Of a stretch of 64,000 bases of DNA, positions 52,196 through 61,213 are shown piece after piece. Within the stretch, counting starts at the first letter, position 1. Every line of letters begins with the position of its first letter. The position numbers and the translations under genes were made by a program. The notes beneath the pieces are model-generated. The model saw only the letters and a list, made by a program, of their open reading frames with translations, searched no databases and was not told the origin of the DNA. This stretch comes from Myxococcus stipitatus (lineage in GTDB: Bacteria; Myxococcota; Myxococcia; Myxococcales; Myxococcaceae), in NCBI RefSeq assembly GCF_021412625.1, contig NZ_JAKCFI010000001.1:992001-1056000 (forward strand), in the 5' to 3' direction.

Positions 52196-52876
52196 TCAGT
52201 TCAGGTGCCAGCGCTCGGCGATCTCCTCGCAGGCGAGCTGCACGTCGTTCAGCCGCCGCTGCTGGGCGCGGGGCGCGACGAACAGGCGGCCGGCGAACAC
52301 GTCGAACACGCCCACCAGGTTCGGGTCCACCGGGCCGCGCTGTTCCAGGCGCTCCTCGGCGAACCGGTGGAGCACCGTGGCGATGTACTGGCCGGCGCGC
52401 TCGTCCAGCGGGGCGTGCTTGGAGAAGTAGAGCTTCAGCAGGCCCGAGCGCATCTGCCCCTGGCCATCCACGGCGCGCAGCAGGACCTCCGGCCGCGCGT
52501 TGATGGCGACGCCCGCGACCTCCAGCGGCGAAAGCTCCGCCTCCGCGGGGCTGGCCACCGCGCGCGCGACGATTCCCTCCGCCGCCACGAGGCAGCGCTG
52601 GAGCGCCTCCGCGCACAGGGCGAGCCGGTGCGCGTCGAAGTCCGACTCCGGCTGGGCGTTGAGCAGGCGGCGCTGGTGGTAGCGCAGGATGACCTCGTCG
52701 CGGCCGTCGCACAGGAACTCGGTGATGGCCTGGGCCGCCGCGGGGTAGCGCAGGTACTGCGGGTCCACCGGGTACTTCTGACCCAGGATGATGCGCTTGC
52801 GCTGGGCCGGCGTGCCGACGAGGTACTGGCCCAGCTGGGTGACCGACACGCGGGGATTCTCACGAGGGGTGGTCAT
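52196..52876 (-). CDS. Conserved-looking protein of unknown function
   Basis: The 226-residue product begins MTTPRENPRVSVTQLGQYL. I do not recognise a family. It has a helical first half (VDPQYLRYPAAAQAITEFLCDGRDEVILRYHQRRLL) and a beta-helix stretch in the second (INARPEVLLRAVDGQGQMRSGLLKLYFSKHAPLDERAGQYIATVLHRFAEE), whose strand-acid-strand-Lys order vaguely resembles a restriction-nuclease-like (PD-(D/E)XK) core. That is a weak inference. AAAGGA lies 8 nt before the ATG at 52876. It is a single-gene unit between the ADOP permease and the MscS channel genes, all transcribed leftward. Confidence 0.6.
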   Translation of the reverse strand: MTTPRENPRVSVTQLGQYLVGTPAQRKRIILGQKYPVDPQYLRYPAAAQAITEFLCDGRDEVILRYHQRRLLNAQPESDFDAHRLALCAEALQRCLVAAEGIVARAVASPAEAELSPLEVAGVAINARPEVLLRAVDGQGQMRSGLLKLYFSKHAPLDERAGQYIATVLHRFAEERLEQRGPVDPNLVGVFDVFAGRLFVAPRAQQRRLNDVQLACEEIAERWHLN

Positions 52877-53043
52877 GGCGACATTCCTTTCCGGCTTCGA
52901 GGATGGAAACAGACTACCGGAAGGGTCTGACATTCCCTCGGGCGGGGCGGGGCCGTCGGGGGGCTCCCGGCGAACGCCCTGGCAGGTAGGATTCCACGAC
53001 ACGACCCGGCTGTTTCCAGGCCCCTTGGAGGGGCTGGGCCGGG

Positions 53044-54597
53044 TCAGTCGTGCGAGGCGTGGAGGCCGAAGATCTGCCGCAGCCGGCCGAGGATGCGGCC
53101 CACCTCCGCGGGGAGGGGGTCCGCGTGGCCGCCGCTGGCCTGGGCCAGGGCGAGCAGCTGCGTGCGGCGGTGGGCGAGGAGGGCGGACAGCTGGCGCGCC
53201 AGGCCCGGGTTCTCCGCGAACAGGCGCGCGAAGGTGGGGCGGTCGACCTCGAGGAGCAGCGAGTCCTGGAGCGCGACGACGGTGGCCGCGCGCCGCTCGC
53301 CGGTGAGCAGCGACATCTCCCCGAAGTAGCCGCCCTGGCCCAGCCGGGTGACCTCCGCCTGGCCCTTGCCGGCGCGCACGCTCACCTCTCCGGAGGCGAG
53401 CACGTAGAAGGTCCGGCCCTCGTCGCCCTCCTGGATGATGTGCTCGTCGCGGCCGAAGCGGCGCACGTGGACCTCCTTGCCCAGCCGCTCCAGGTCCGTG
53501 TCGGACAGGGGCCGGAAGAGGTCCACCGCGCGCAGCAGGCGCAGCACCGTGTCCACGGGCAGCTCCGGGCGAGGCCCGTCATCCCGGCCGCGCAGCACGC
53601 GCTGGGGAAGGGGCGGCTCCACGCCGTCGCGGCGCAGGCGGTACCACAGCCGGGTGTACAGCTCCTCCGTCACCGCGTCCGCGAGCGAGAAGTCGTTCAC
53701 GTAGAAGCGCACCATGTAGCGCACGCACGACTCGTCGAACGCGAGCGTGCGCGCGATGGGCGGCGGCTCCACGAGCACCTGGGGAATCTCCCGCGCCACG
53801 TCGAGCAGCGCGGCCTTCATCACGTTGGGCGGCGTGTCGTACGAGGCGCGCACCTGGGCGTCGACACCCACGGGCTCCCGGTCCTGGGAGAACGTCTTGA
53901 GCTGCTCCTTGGCCACCATCGAGTTGGGCAGCGTCACCAGCTCGCGGCGGAAGGTCATGATGCGGATGGAGCGCCAGTTGACCTGCGCCACCCGTCCGGT
54001 GTGTTCGCCGATGCGGATGAAGTCGCCCACCTCGAAGGGCTTGTCGAGCTGCAGCGACAGGCCGGCGAAGAGGTTGCCCAGCGTCTCCTGGAGCGCCAGG
54101 CCGATGACCACCGACAGCACCGCCGACGTGGCGACCAGCCCCGTCAGGTCCAGGTTGAGCTGCGTCTGGAGGATGGGGACCGCCGCCATCGTGTACAGCA
54201 GGAAGTCGATGACGTTGCGGAGGATCTTCGGCGTGGCGACGGACGTGGAGCGCAGCCGCGCGAGCTTCAGGCCGAAGCCCACGCCCGCGCGGATGACGCC
54301 GAAGGCGAACGTCAGCATCCACGCGACCTGGAGGGCCTTCATCGGGCCCGGGGGCGTGGTGGCGGGCAGCGCCCAGGCGGCGACGCGCACGACCAGGAAC
54401 ATCACCAGCAGCCGCAGCGCCCCGGTGAGGTCGCGCTTCAGGTCGGCGTCGTGGCTGGCCGCTCGCGCTCCCAGCAGGACCAGGACCAGCAGGGCGCCCA
54501 CGGCCAGCGAGAGATTGCTCTGGAGGAAGGGCAGCAAGGCTCCCGGACTCTGGCTTGGGCCCTGGGGAGGGTCAAGGCGGCGGTTGACGTGTGCCAC
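53044..54597 (-). CDS. MscS-type mechanosensitive channel with cyclic-nucleotide-binding domain
   Basis: The 517-residue protein has four to five membrane helices (about residues 28-175), the MscS beta domain with LNLDLTGLVATSAVLSVVIGLALQETLGNLFAGLSLQLDKPFEVGDFIRI (pore-lining helix, then linker), and a C-terminal cNMP-binding domain (about 365-480) containing YFGEMSLLTGERRAATVVA, the phosphate-binding cassette with its Arg. It should be an osmotic-stress channel gated or tuned by cyclic nucleotide (the bCNG type). The reading start at 54597 is only 21 bp from the divergent holB start, so a shared promoter is impossible; transcription must begin inside holB or at a later start. Confidence 0.87.
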   Translation of the reverse strand: MAHVNRRLDPPQGPSQSPGALLPFLQSNLSLAVGALLVLVLLGARAASHDADLKRDLTGALRLLVMFLVVRVAAWALPATTPPGPMKALQVAWMLTFAFGVIRAGVGFGLKLARLRSTSVATPKILRNVIDFLLYTMAAVPILQTQLNLDLTGLVATSAVLSVVIGLALQETLGNLFAGLSLQLDKPFEVGDFIRIGEHTGRVAQVNWRSIRIMTFRRELVTLPNSMVAKEQLKTFSQDREPVGVDAQVRASYDTPPNVMKAALLDVAREIPQVLVEPPPIARTLAFDESCVRYMVRFYVNDFSLADAVTEELYTRLWYRLRRDGVEPPLPQRVLRGRDDGPRPELPVDTVLRLLRAVDLFRPLSDTDLERLGKEVHVRRFGRDEHIIQEGDEGRTFYVLASGEVSVRAGKGQAEVTRLGQGGYFGEMSLLTGERRAATVVALQDSLLLEVDRPTFARLFAENPGLARQLSALLAHRRTQLLALAQASGGHADPLPAEVGRILGRLRQIFGLHASHD

Positions 54598-54618
54598 GCG
54601 AGCGGGGATACACGCGCC

Positions 54619-55653
54619 ATGACGCTCGCATCGGTGCTGGGACAGCCCCGCGCGATTGATTCACTTCAGGCGGCACTCCGGAGTGGCTCGGTCCACCACG
54701 CGTATCTCTTCGCCGGGCCCGAGGGCGTGGGCAAGGAGCGGGCGGCCGTGGGCCTGGCCCAGGCCCTGACGTGTCCGGAGCAGCCCGACGTGGGCTGTGG
54801 GACCTGCGCCAGCTGCGTGCGGGTGGCCCGGGCGCTCCATCCGGACGTCACCTACGTCATGCCGGACGAGGAGCGCGTGTCGCGCGGGCTCGCCGGTCGT
54901 TCGGACTTCACGGGCACACCCAGCCGCGAGCTGCGCGTGGAGCAGATCCGCGGCCTCCAGGAGCGGCTGGCGCTGCGGGGCCTGGAGTCCAAGCGCAAGG
55001 TGGCCATCATCGCCTCCGCGCAGACGATGAACGTGCAGGCCCAGAACGCGTTCCTCAAGACGCTGGAGGAGCCGCCGTCGGAGACCACGCTGGTGCTGGT
55101 GGCCAGCGCCATGGACAAGCTGCTGCCCACCATCCGCAGCCGGTGCAGCAAGGTCCACTTCGGCCCCCTGTCGGTGGACCTGGTCGCCGAGCGGGTGCGC
55201 GAGGCGCGCAAGCTGGACGCGGACACCGCCATGCTCGCCGCCATCATGTCGGGCGGCAGCCTGGGCCGGGCGCTCGCGCTGGACGTGGAGGCGCTGGCGC
55301 GGCGCAAGGACGTCGTCACGGCCTTCGAGTCGCTGAAGGGCGAGGACGCGGTGGGGCTGCTGCGCTTCGCGGACGAGCACGGCGGCTCGCGCGAGGACGC
55401 GGACGCGACGCTGGAGCTGCTGGTGCTGTGGACGCGCGACGTGGCGCTGGCGCGGGTGGGGCAGGTGGCCTCGCTCGCCAACCGCGACCTCCAGGCCCTG
55501 GCGGTGGAGGTGGCCGGGCGGACGTCGGAGGTGATGCTGCACCGTCGCCACGGCTTGCTGGAGGCGGCGCGCGCGGCGGTGGCCCGCAACGGCGCGCCCC
55601 GGCTGCAGCTCGAGCGCATGCTCATCGAACTGTTCGCGGAGGGGGGCCGGTGA
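54619..55653 (+). CDS. holB: DNA polymerase III delta' subunit
   Basis: The 344-residue clamp-loader subunit has the AAA+ core: AYLFAGPEGVGKERAA (P-loop variant with Glu after the Lys, typical of the ATPase-inactive delta'), a zinc ribbon with C52, C60, C63 and C66 (TCPEQPDVGCGTCASC), FLKTLEEPP and the SRC-type motif (TIRSRCSKV). In the sliding-clamp loader it works with delta and gamma/tau. Length is normal. Its stop overlaps the holA start (GTGA), so the two clamp-loader subunits are translationally coupled. The long open frame upstream of 54619 is not coding. Confidence 0.93.
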   Translation: MTLASVLGQPRAIDSLQAALRSGSVHHAYLFAGPEGVGKERAAVGLAQALTCPEQPDVGCGTCASCVRVARALHPDVTYVMPDEERVSRGLAGRSDFTGTPSRELRVEQIRGLQERLALRGLESKRKVAIIASAQTMNVQAQNAFLKTLEEPPSETTLVLVASAMDKLLPTIRSRCSKVHFGPLSVDLVAERVREARKLDADTAMLAAIMSGGSLGRALALDVEALARRKDVVTAFESLKGEDAVGLLRFADEHGGSREDADATLELLVLWTRDVALARVGQVASLANRDLQALAVEVAGRTSEVMLHRRHGLLEAARAAVARNGAPRLQLERMLIELFAEGGR

Positions 55654-56966
55654 GCGCGGAGCTGGATGACGTGCTGGCGGAGGTGAAGGCGGGCAAGGTG
55701 GCGCCGCTGTACCTCCTGTGGGGCGAGGAGTTCCTGGTCCGCAAGGGCGCCGACGAGCTGGTGAAGGCGCTGGTGCCGGACGCGGCCGTGGGGCTCAACC
55801 TGGTCGCGCTCGACGCGGGCAGCCCGCGCGAGGTGGCGCAGGAGCTGGCCACGCTGCCGCTGTTCCCCGGCCGCAAGGTGGTGCTGGTGAGGGACCCGGA
55901 GTTCCTCGCGCCCAAGAAGGGCCGGGGGGATCCGCTCGCCAAGGCCCGCGAGGCGTGGAAGGCGGGCAAGCGCAAGGAAGGGGCGCGGCGGCTGCTGGCG
56001 CTGGCGGCGCGCGCGGGGTGGGGCGTGGACCAGCTGGACCCGTCCGCCTCCGGCGCTCCGTCGGTGGAGCAGTGGAGGGACGAGCTGAACGTCGAGCTGG
56101 CGGAGGCGGACGTGGCCTTCCTCAAGGAGGCCGCCGCGTTCTGCAAGGAGGAGCGCATCAGCGCGCCGGAGGGGGATGCCTCCGCGCTGCTGGACCTCGT
56201 CCAGAAGGGGGTCCCGGCCGGGCACGCGCTGGTGATGGCGGCCACGGAGGTGGACGCGAAGAACCCGCTGGTGAAGCTGGCCCAGGACAAGGGCCACGTC
56301 GTCGAGCGCAAGGTGGCCGCGCGCCACAAGGACCTGGACCTCTCCGACATCGCGAAGGAGTTCCTGGCGCCGTTCAAGAAGAAGCTGGGCCCCGGGGCGC
56401 TGGAGGAGCTCAAGGAGCGCATCGGCGGCAACATCCGCCTCCTCCAGTCGGAGCTGGAGAAGCTGGCCACGTACTCGGAGGGGCCCGCCATCGAGCGCTC
56501 CGACGTGGTCATGCTCGTCCACCATGCCCGCGAGGAGGAGTTCTTCGAGCTGTCGGAGGCGCTGCAGAAGCGGGACTTCCGCGCCGCGCTCGCCTACGCC
56601 GAGGACGCGATGGGGCAGGGCACGCACGCGCTCCAGCTGCTGGGGGCGGTGGCCTCCATCGTCCGCACGCTGTTGGAGAGCCACGAGTGGTTGATGCGCT
56701 ACGCGGGAGGCACGCCCCCTCGCACCGCGCGCGACGTGGAGGCCCGCGTGTTCCCCCGGCTGGAGGCGGAGCTGAAGGGGACGCGCCGGAAGATGCCCAA
56801 CGCGTGGGCCCTCACCTTCAGCATGAAGGCGGCGGCCGGGTACGAGCGGCGCGAGCTGCTCGGCTCGCTGGTGGCCTGCGCGGAAGCGGACCTGGCCCTC
56901 AAGTCGTCCGGCAATGGACGCCTGGTCATCGAGCGGCTGTTGTCGACGGTGTGCACGGGCGCCTGA
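55650..56966 (+). CDS. holA: DNA polymerase III delta subunit
   Basis: The 438-residue protein has the delta-subunit N-terminal domain (APLYLLWGEEFLVRKGADELVKAL), the central ATPase-like module and the C-terminal collar (EEFFELSEALQKRDFRAALAYAEDAM, LLGAVASIVRTLLE). It opens the beta clamp. It is about 90 residues longer than E. coli delta because of an insertion with KGRGDPLAKAREAWKAGKRKEGARRLLALAARAG (residues about 95-130) that looks specific to this lineage. The start is GTG at 55650, overlapping holB. Confidence 0.9.
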   Translation: MSAELDDVLAEVKAGKVAPLYLLWGEEFLVRKGADELVKALVPDAAVGLNLVALDAGSPREVAQELATLPLFPGRKVVLVRDPEFLAPKKGRGDPLAKAREAWKAGKRKEGARRLLALAARAGWGVDQLDPSASGAPSVEQWRDELNVELAEADVAFLKEAAAFCKEERISAPEGDASALLDLVQKGVPAGHALVMAATEVDAKNPLVKLAQDKGHVVERKVAARHKDLDLSDIAKEFLAPFKKKLGPGALEELKERIGGNIRLLQSELEKLATYSEGPAIERSDVVMLVHHAREEEFFELSEALQKRDFRAALAYAEDAMGQGTHALQLLGAVASIVRTLLESHEWLMRYAGGTPPRTARDVEARVFPRLEAELKGTRRKMPNAWALTFSMKAAAGYERRELLGSLVACAEADLALKSSGNGRLVIERLLSTVCTGA

Positions 56967-57039
56967 GGGCTGGCCCGGCGCACGAGGGGCCGCGCGGGAA
57001 GTGCAACGCGGTCCCGCTCGGGGTAGAGGAGGGGCCGGC

Positions 57040-57492
57040 ATGGCGGACAAGCGTCGCTTCGACCTCTTCGCGGACTTCATCGTCACGCGCTTCCCGGCGC
57101 CTCGCGTCTTCGACGTCGCGGGCGGGCAGGGGCGTCTCAACGAGGCGCTGACCCGGCGCGGCCGGAGCGTCACCACGTTCGACCTGCGGCACAAGCACCT
57201 GCCGGTGCGCTATGCGCAGCGCATCTTCACGCTCGAGGAGCCGTGTGAGGCGGAGCTCGTGGTGGGCATGCACCCGGATGGCGCCACCCGCGTCATCATC
57301 GAGTACGCGGCGCGCCACCGGCTGCCCTTCGCCGTGGTGCCGTGCTGCTCCGACAACGGGATGCCCTACAACCCGTGGATGCGTCACCTCGCGGAGCTGG
57401 CCCGGCAGACGGGCTTCGGCATGGTGGAGGAGGTGACGCTCGCCATGGACGGGCGGGCACGGGTGCTGGTGGGCGAGCCCGCGGCGCGCTGA
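57040..57492 (+). CDS. Small SAM-dependent methyltransferase-like protein
   Basis: The 150-residue product has a class I SAM-binding start: PRVFDVAGGQGRLNEALTRRGRSVTTFDLR (motif I, with an acidic residue at the end of strand 2) and later ELVVGMHPDGATRVIIEYAARH and LPFAVVPCCSDNGMP. The VPCCS motif recalls nucleic-acid or small-molecule methyltransferases of the TrmJ/MTase-25-like group. It is short for a full methyltransferase, so it may be a minimal version. GGAGGGG lies just before the ATG at 57040. It follows holA by 73 bp; no functional link is apparent. Confidence 0.6.
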   Translation: MADKRRFDLFADFIVTRFPAPRVFDVAGGQGRLNEALTRRGRSVTTFDLRHKHLPVRYAQRIFTLEEPCEAELVVGMHPDGATRVIIEYAARHRLPFAVVPCCSDNGMPYNPWMRHLAELARQTGFGMVEEVTLAMDGRARVLVGEPAAR

Positions 57493-57602
57493 GCAGTGGG
57501 CGGAACCGGACACCGGACTGCGTCCCGGTGCCCCTTGGCCGAGCGGATCGCCGACGCCTACGTTCGAGGCCCGGGTTTTCGGGGGCGAGGAGTCGGCGCG
57601 GG

Positions 57603-58178
57603 ATGGTCACCGAGTGGGAGGGGTACGCGACGGCGCAGGTCTGGCGGCCGCACGCGTATCCAGGGCTGGTGCTGTACCGGGTCAGTGGTCTGTCGACGTC
57701 CCAGGCGTTGCATGTCCACGACGAGCTCCAGCTCACCCTGGACGCGGGGCATGTCCATCAGGTGTCCTTCGGAGGCCGCTACCTGATGGCGCCTCCCGGC
57801 AGCCTCGTGGTCATCCCGCCGGGGGAGCTGCACGCGCTCCGCTCCGAAGGCGGACGTCCCGGAGTCCTCTACGGGATGCTCATCCCGGATGGCGTCCTGG
57901 GGCGCGCGCCCCGTCCCCGCATGGACGGAGAGGAGCCGCTGTTCTCCCCGGTGGAGGAAGCGATGACGTCGGGGAGCGCGGCCGTGCTCGATGACCCGGA
58001 GGTGGCCCGGAGCTTCGTGGAGCTGCACCGGGCGCTGAGAGCGCCTCACGCCACCGAGGGGGCCCGTCTCGAGGCCCTGGTGTCGGAGCTGCTGGTCCGC
58101 TTGAAGCGCGGCCCCGAGGAGCGCCCCGGTGGGGCCGTCACGCGCGGTGAACCGTCGGCGCGTGGAGCAGCCCGGTGA
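57603..58178 (+). CDS. AraC-type ligand-binding (cupin) domain without HTH
   Basis: The 191-residue product has the N-terminal arabinose-binding cupin of AraC-family regulators: a LHVHDELQLTLDAG strand, LMAPPGSLVVIPPGELHALRSEGG (turn and second His) and RPGVLYGMLIPDGVLG. In full-length members a double helix-turn-helix (about 100 residues) follows; here the protein ends in a Pro/Arg/Glu-rich tail, and the downstream DNA encodes a convergent gene. It is either a truncated regulator or a free ligand sensor acting through a partner. Its last 41 bp overlap the convergent TANGO2/NRDE gene. Confidence 0.65.
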   Translation: MVTEWEGYATAQVWRPHAYPGLVLYRVSGLSTSQALHVHDELQLTLDAGHVHQVSFGGRYLMAPPGSLVVIPPGELHALRSEGGRPGVLYGMLIPDGVLGRAPRPRMDGEEPLFSPVEEAMTSGSAAVLDDPEVARSFVELHRALRAPHATEGARLEALVSELLVRLKRGPEERPGGAVTRGEPSARGAAR

Positions 58179-58944
58179 CGTCGCGCCACGGGCCTTCGCA
58201 GGGCGCCCGGTCCGACACCTGGTAATGCCCCACGCGTCCCGGTCCGAGCGCCACGATGGCGGACGAGCGCGTGCCATAGGCGGGGGTGTGGATGCACAGC
58301 GCCATGAGCCGGCGGGCGAAGTCGCCGGGGAACCCCTCGGTCAAGGCGGGCGGGACTTCGTCCGCGGGGGGCAGCAGGTCGTCCGCCAGGAGGGCCTTCA
58401 GGCCCTGCTCCAGCTCGGGCCAGGGGCGGTGCGCCACCTGGGCGGCGAGCATCCGGGCGCGCTCGACCTTGGGGAGCAGGGGAGAGTCCAGAGTGTCGTT
58501 CGGCAGGACGTGGATGCCCGGCGGGACGTCCATCCGCTCGAGGCTCCTGCGGCCTGGGCGGGCATAGGCCACGCGCAGCGTCGTGGCGTCGCCGTAGAGC
58601 AGGTTGAAGGGGCGGAAGTCCTCGCCGGACAGCGTGTCCAGGTACCGCTCGATGGCGTCCGGGCTTCCGGCGCGCAGGGCCTCGAGGACCACCTCGCCCC
58701 GGGAGTGGGCGGCCACGGGCTCCTGCCGCCCTCCGCGCTGGTTCGTCAGGCCGACGAAAAGCCCGTCGTTAGTCACTCCCATCCAGGTCCCGCCGCGCTC
58801 CACGTCCCGTCCCCCCACGGCGCGCGGGGATTCCAACAGGACCTGGGGGCCTGTCGCCGGACGGGCATACAGCTCGTCCCGGTTGGCCGCGAGCACCAGC
58901 GGCCATTCAGGGTGGACCTGACGAAGGATGACGATGGTGCACAT
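58138..58944 (-). CDS. TANGO2/NRDE family protein
   Basis: The 268-residue protein begins MCTIVILRQVHPEWPLVLAANRDELYARP, showing the family's Cys2 and the NRDE tetrad. The Cys2 after removal of Met would act as an N-terminal nucleophile (Ntn-type), as proposed for the family. Further matches are GGRDVERGGTWMGVTNDGLFVGLTNQR and the C-terminal TPAYGTRSSAIVAL. The bacterial role is unclear; TANGO2 has been linked to heme handling. I chose the ATG at 58944 because it yields the MCT start required for the nucleophile; an earlier start adds 13 residues. Its 3' end overlaps the AraC-like gene. Confidence 0.85.
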   Translation of the reverse strand: MCTIVILRQVHPEWPLVLAANRDELYARPATGPQVLLESPRAVGGRDVERGGTWMGVTNDGLFVGLTNQRGGRQEPVAAHSRGEVVLEALRAGSPDAIERYLDTLSGEDFRPFNLLYGDATTLRVAYARPGRRSLERMDVPPGIHVLPNDTLDSPLLPKVERARMLAAQVAHRPWPELEQGLKALLADDLLPPADEVPPALTEGFPGDFARRLMALCIHTPAYGTRSSAIVALGPGRVGHYQVSDRAPCEGPWRDVTGLLHAPTVHRA

Positions 58945-59059
58945 AGCTATCCGGTCGATAACATCCCTGGCTCCGCGGCGCATTCGTGCTCGCGTCCCGC
59001 ACGCCGTCGATGACCTCGGCCACCCGAGCGGCTAATGTCCGCCGCCCCCAGGAGAATCC

Positions 59060-61165
59060 ATGGCGGAGAGAATCCTCGTCACCAGCGCGCTTCCGTACGC
59101 GAACGGCTCCATCCACCTCGGCCACGCCGTCGAGTACATCCAGACCGACATCTACGTCCGGTTCCTCCGCTCGTGCGGCAGGGACGTCGTCTACTTCTGT
59201 GCGGACGACACGCACGGCACCCCCATCGAGCTCAACGCGGCGAAGCAGGGCCTCAAGCCCGAGCAGTTCATCGCCCGCTTCCAGGAAGAGCACCAGAAGG
59301 ACTTCCACGACCTGGACGTCCGGTTCGACTACTTCCACTCCACCAACTCGCCGGAGAACCGCCACTACGCGGAGCTCATCTACGGGCGGTTGAAGGAGAA
59401 GGGCGACATCGAACGCCGCGACGTCGAGCAGACGTACTGCGAGAAGGACAAGCGCTTCCTGCCCGACCGCTTCATCAAGGGTACCTGTCCCAACTGCAAG
59501 GCGCCGGACCAGTACGGCGACGTCTGCGAGAAGTGCGGCAAGGCTTACAGCCCCACCGACCTCATCGACCCGCGCTGCGCGCTGTGTGGCACCCCGCCGG
59601 TGCGCAAGTCGTCCGAGCACCTGTTCTTCAAGCTGTCGCGCCACGCGGACTTCCTCCAGGCGCTGCTGCGCAAGCCGGGCTTCATCCACCCCGGCCTCGC
59701 CGCCCAGCTCCAGGGCTTCTTCGAGAAGGGGCTCGCGGACTGGGACATCAGCCGTGACGGGCCGTACTTCGGCTTCGCCATCCCGGGCGAGACGGACAAG
59801 TACTTCTACGTCTGGCTGGACGCGCCCATCGGCTACATCGCGACCACGGAGAAGTGGGCGAAGGAGACGGGCAAGGCGAAGAGCGCGCTGGACTACTGGG
59901 CCGCCGACAGCGACACGCGCATCGTCCACTTCATCGGCAAGGACATCGTCTACTTCCACGCCCTGTTCTGGCCCGCGGTGTTGAGCGTGGCCGGGCTGCA
60001 CGTGCCCACGGAGATCAAGGTCCACGGGCACCTGACGGTGAACGGGGAGAAGATGTCGAAGACGCGCGGCACCATGGTGCCGGTGCGCGACTACCTCCAG
60101 AACCTGGACCCCAGCTACCTGCGCTACTTCTACGCGGCGAACCTGGGCCCGGGCGTGGAGGACCTCGACCTCAACCTCAAGGACTTCCGGCTCCGCGTGA
60201 ATGGCGAGCTGGTGAACAACGTGGGCAACCTGGCCAACCGCGCCCTGTCGTTGCTGGCGGGGCCGCTGGGCGGGAAGCTGGCGCCGGCACGCGCCGAGGG
60301 CCCCGGCCGCGCGCTGGTGGAGTCCGTGCTCGCCCGGGTCCCGGAGGTGCGGGAGGCCTTCGAGAAGCTCGAGTACCGCAACGCCATCCGCGTCATCACC
60401 GACATCGCCTCGGCGGCGAACGCCTTCGTCCAGGCGCAGGCGCCGTGGGCGCAGGTGAAGAAGGACGCCGAGCTCGCGCGCGCGGACCTGTCCGACGCGG
60501 CGGACGTGGTGTACCTGCTGGGCGCGCTGCTCGCGCCGGTGACGCCGCGCGTGTCGGAGAAGCTGTTCGCGCAGCTGGGGGCGCCGCCGCTCACCTTCCA
60601 GGCGCTGGAGGGCGCGAAGTACCCGCTGCTGGACCGCAGCCGCTCCATCGGCACGCCGGAGCCGCTGCTGCCGCGACTGGAGGAGGAGCGCGTCAACGCC
60701 ATCCTCGCCACGCCGCCGGCCGCCGCCGCGCCGGAGCCGAAGAAGGCCGAGGCGCCGAAGGCGGAGAAGAAGGCCGCCGAGGCCGCCCCCGCCGTCACGC
60801 AGGCCACCGCGGGAGCGGGAGCGAGCGCGGCGCCCGGGGAGATCGACTACGCGGACTTCGCCAAGGTGGAGCTCAAGTCCGGCAAGGTGCTGGCGGCGGA
60901 GAAGGTGAAGGGCGCGGACAAGCTGCTGAAGCTCACGGTGGACGTGGGCGAGGCGGCTGGCCCCCGCACCATCGTCTCCGGCATCGCGGAGGCGTTCACG
61001 CCCGAGTCGCTGGTGGGGCGCAACGTGGTGGTGGTGGCGAACCTCAAGCCGCGCAAGCTCAAGGGCATCGAGTCCCGCGGCATGCTCCTGACGGCGGGGC
61101 CGGGCGCTCCGAACCTGTCGCTGCTGGACCCGGGGGACGTCCCGCCCGGCAGCGACGTGAAGTAG
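59060..61165 (+). CDS. metG: Methionyl-tRNA synthetase
   Basis: The 701-residue enzyme has the class I signatures: the HIGH-type HLGH (residues 19-22) and KMSKT (331-335), two zinc knuckles (C143/C146 with C156/C159, and C173/C176), an anticodon-binding helical domain (about 375-540) and a C-terminal tRNA-binding domain (about 600-701, FAKVELKSGKVLAAEKVKGADKLLKLTVDVG), as in E. coli MetRS dimers. An Ala/Lys/Glu-rich linker (about 550-590) connects the last two. It charges tRNA-Met and is essential. GGAGAATCC precedes the ATG. It stands as its own unit, followed by a perfect inverted repeat. Confidence 0.96.
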   Translation: MAERILVTSALPYANGSIHLGHAVEYIQTDIYVRFLRSCGRDVVYFCADDTHGTPIELNAAKQGLKPEQFIARFQEEHQKDFHDLDVRFDYFHSTNSPENRHYAELIYGRLKEKGDIERRDVEQTYCEKDKRFLPDRFIKGTCPNCKAPDQYGDVCEKCGKAYSPTDLIDPRCALCGTPPVRKSSEHLFFKLSRHADFLQALLRKPGFIHPGLAAQLQGFFEKGLADWDISRDGPYFGFAIPGETDKYFYVWLDAPIGYIATTEKWAKETGKAKSALDYWAADSDTRIVHFIGKDIVYFHALFWPAVLSVAGLHVPTEIKVHGHLTVNGEKMSKTRGTMVPVRDYLQNLDPSYLRYFYAANLGPGVEDLDLNLKDFRLRVNGELVNNVGNLANRALSLLAGPLGGKLAPARAEGPGRALVESVLARVPEVREAFEKLEYRNAIRVITDIASAANAFVQAQAPWAQVKKDAELARADLSDAADVVYLLGALLAPVTPRVSEKLFAQLGAPPLTFQALEGAKYPLLDRSRSIGTPEPLLPRLEEERVNAILATPPAAAAPEPKKAEAPKAEKKAAEAAPAVTQATAGAGASAAPGEIDYADFAKVELKSGKVLAAEKVKGADKLLKLTVDVGEAAGPRTIVSGIAEAFTPESLVGRNVVVVANLKPRKLKGIESRGMLLTAGPGAPNLSLLDPGDVPPGSDVK

Positions 61166-61174
61166 TCCTCCGTG

Positions 61175-61213
61175 CGCGCCGTGCCGGAAGCCTCGCGCTC
61201 CTGGCACGGCGCG
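61175..61213 (+). terminator. Perfect 11-bp inverted repeat after metG
   Basis: CGCGCCGTGCC (61175-61185) and GGCACGGCGCG (61203-61213) pair perfectly around a 17-nt loop, 9 bp after the metG stop. There is no T-run, but its length and place support a transcription-ending hairpin. Confidence 0.6.

Noticed and set aside
53050..54618. Upstream extension of holB over the MscS gene
   Set aside because: The extension is the antisense of the channel gene; the conserved delta' start MTLASVLGQPRAI is at 54619.
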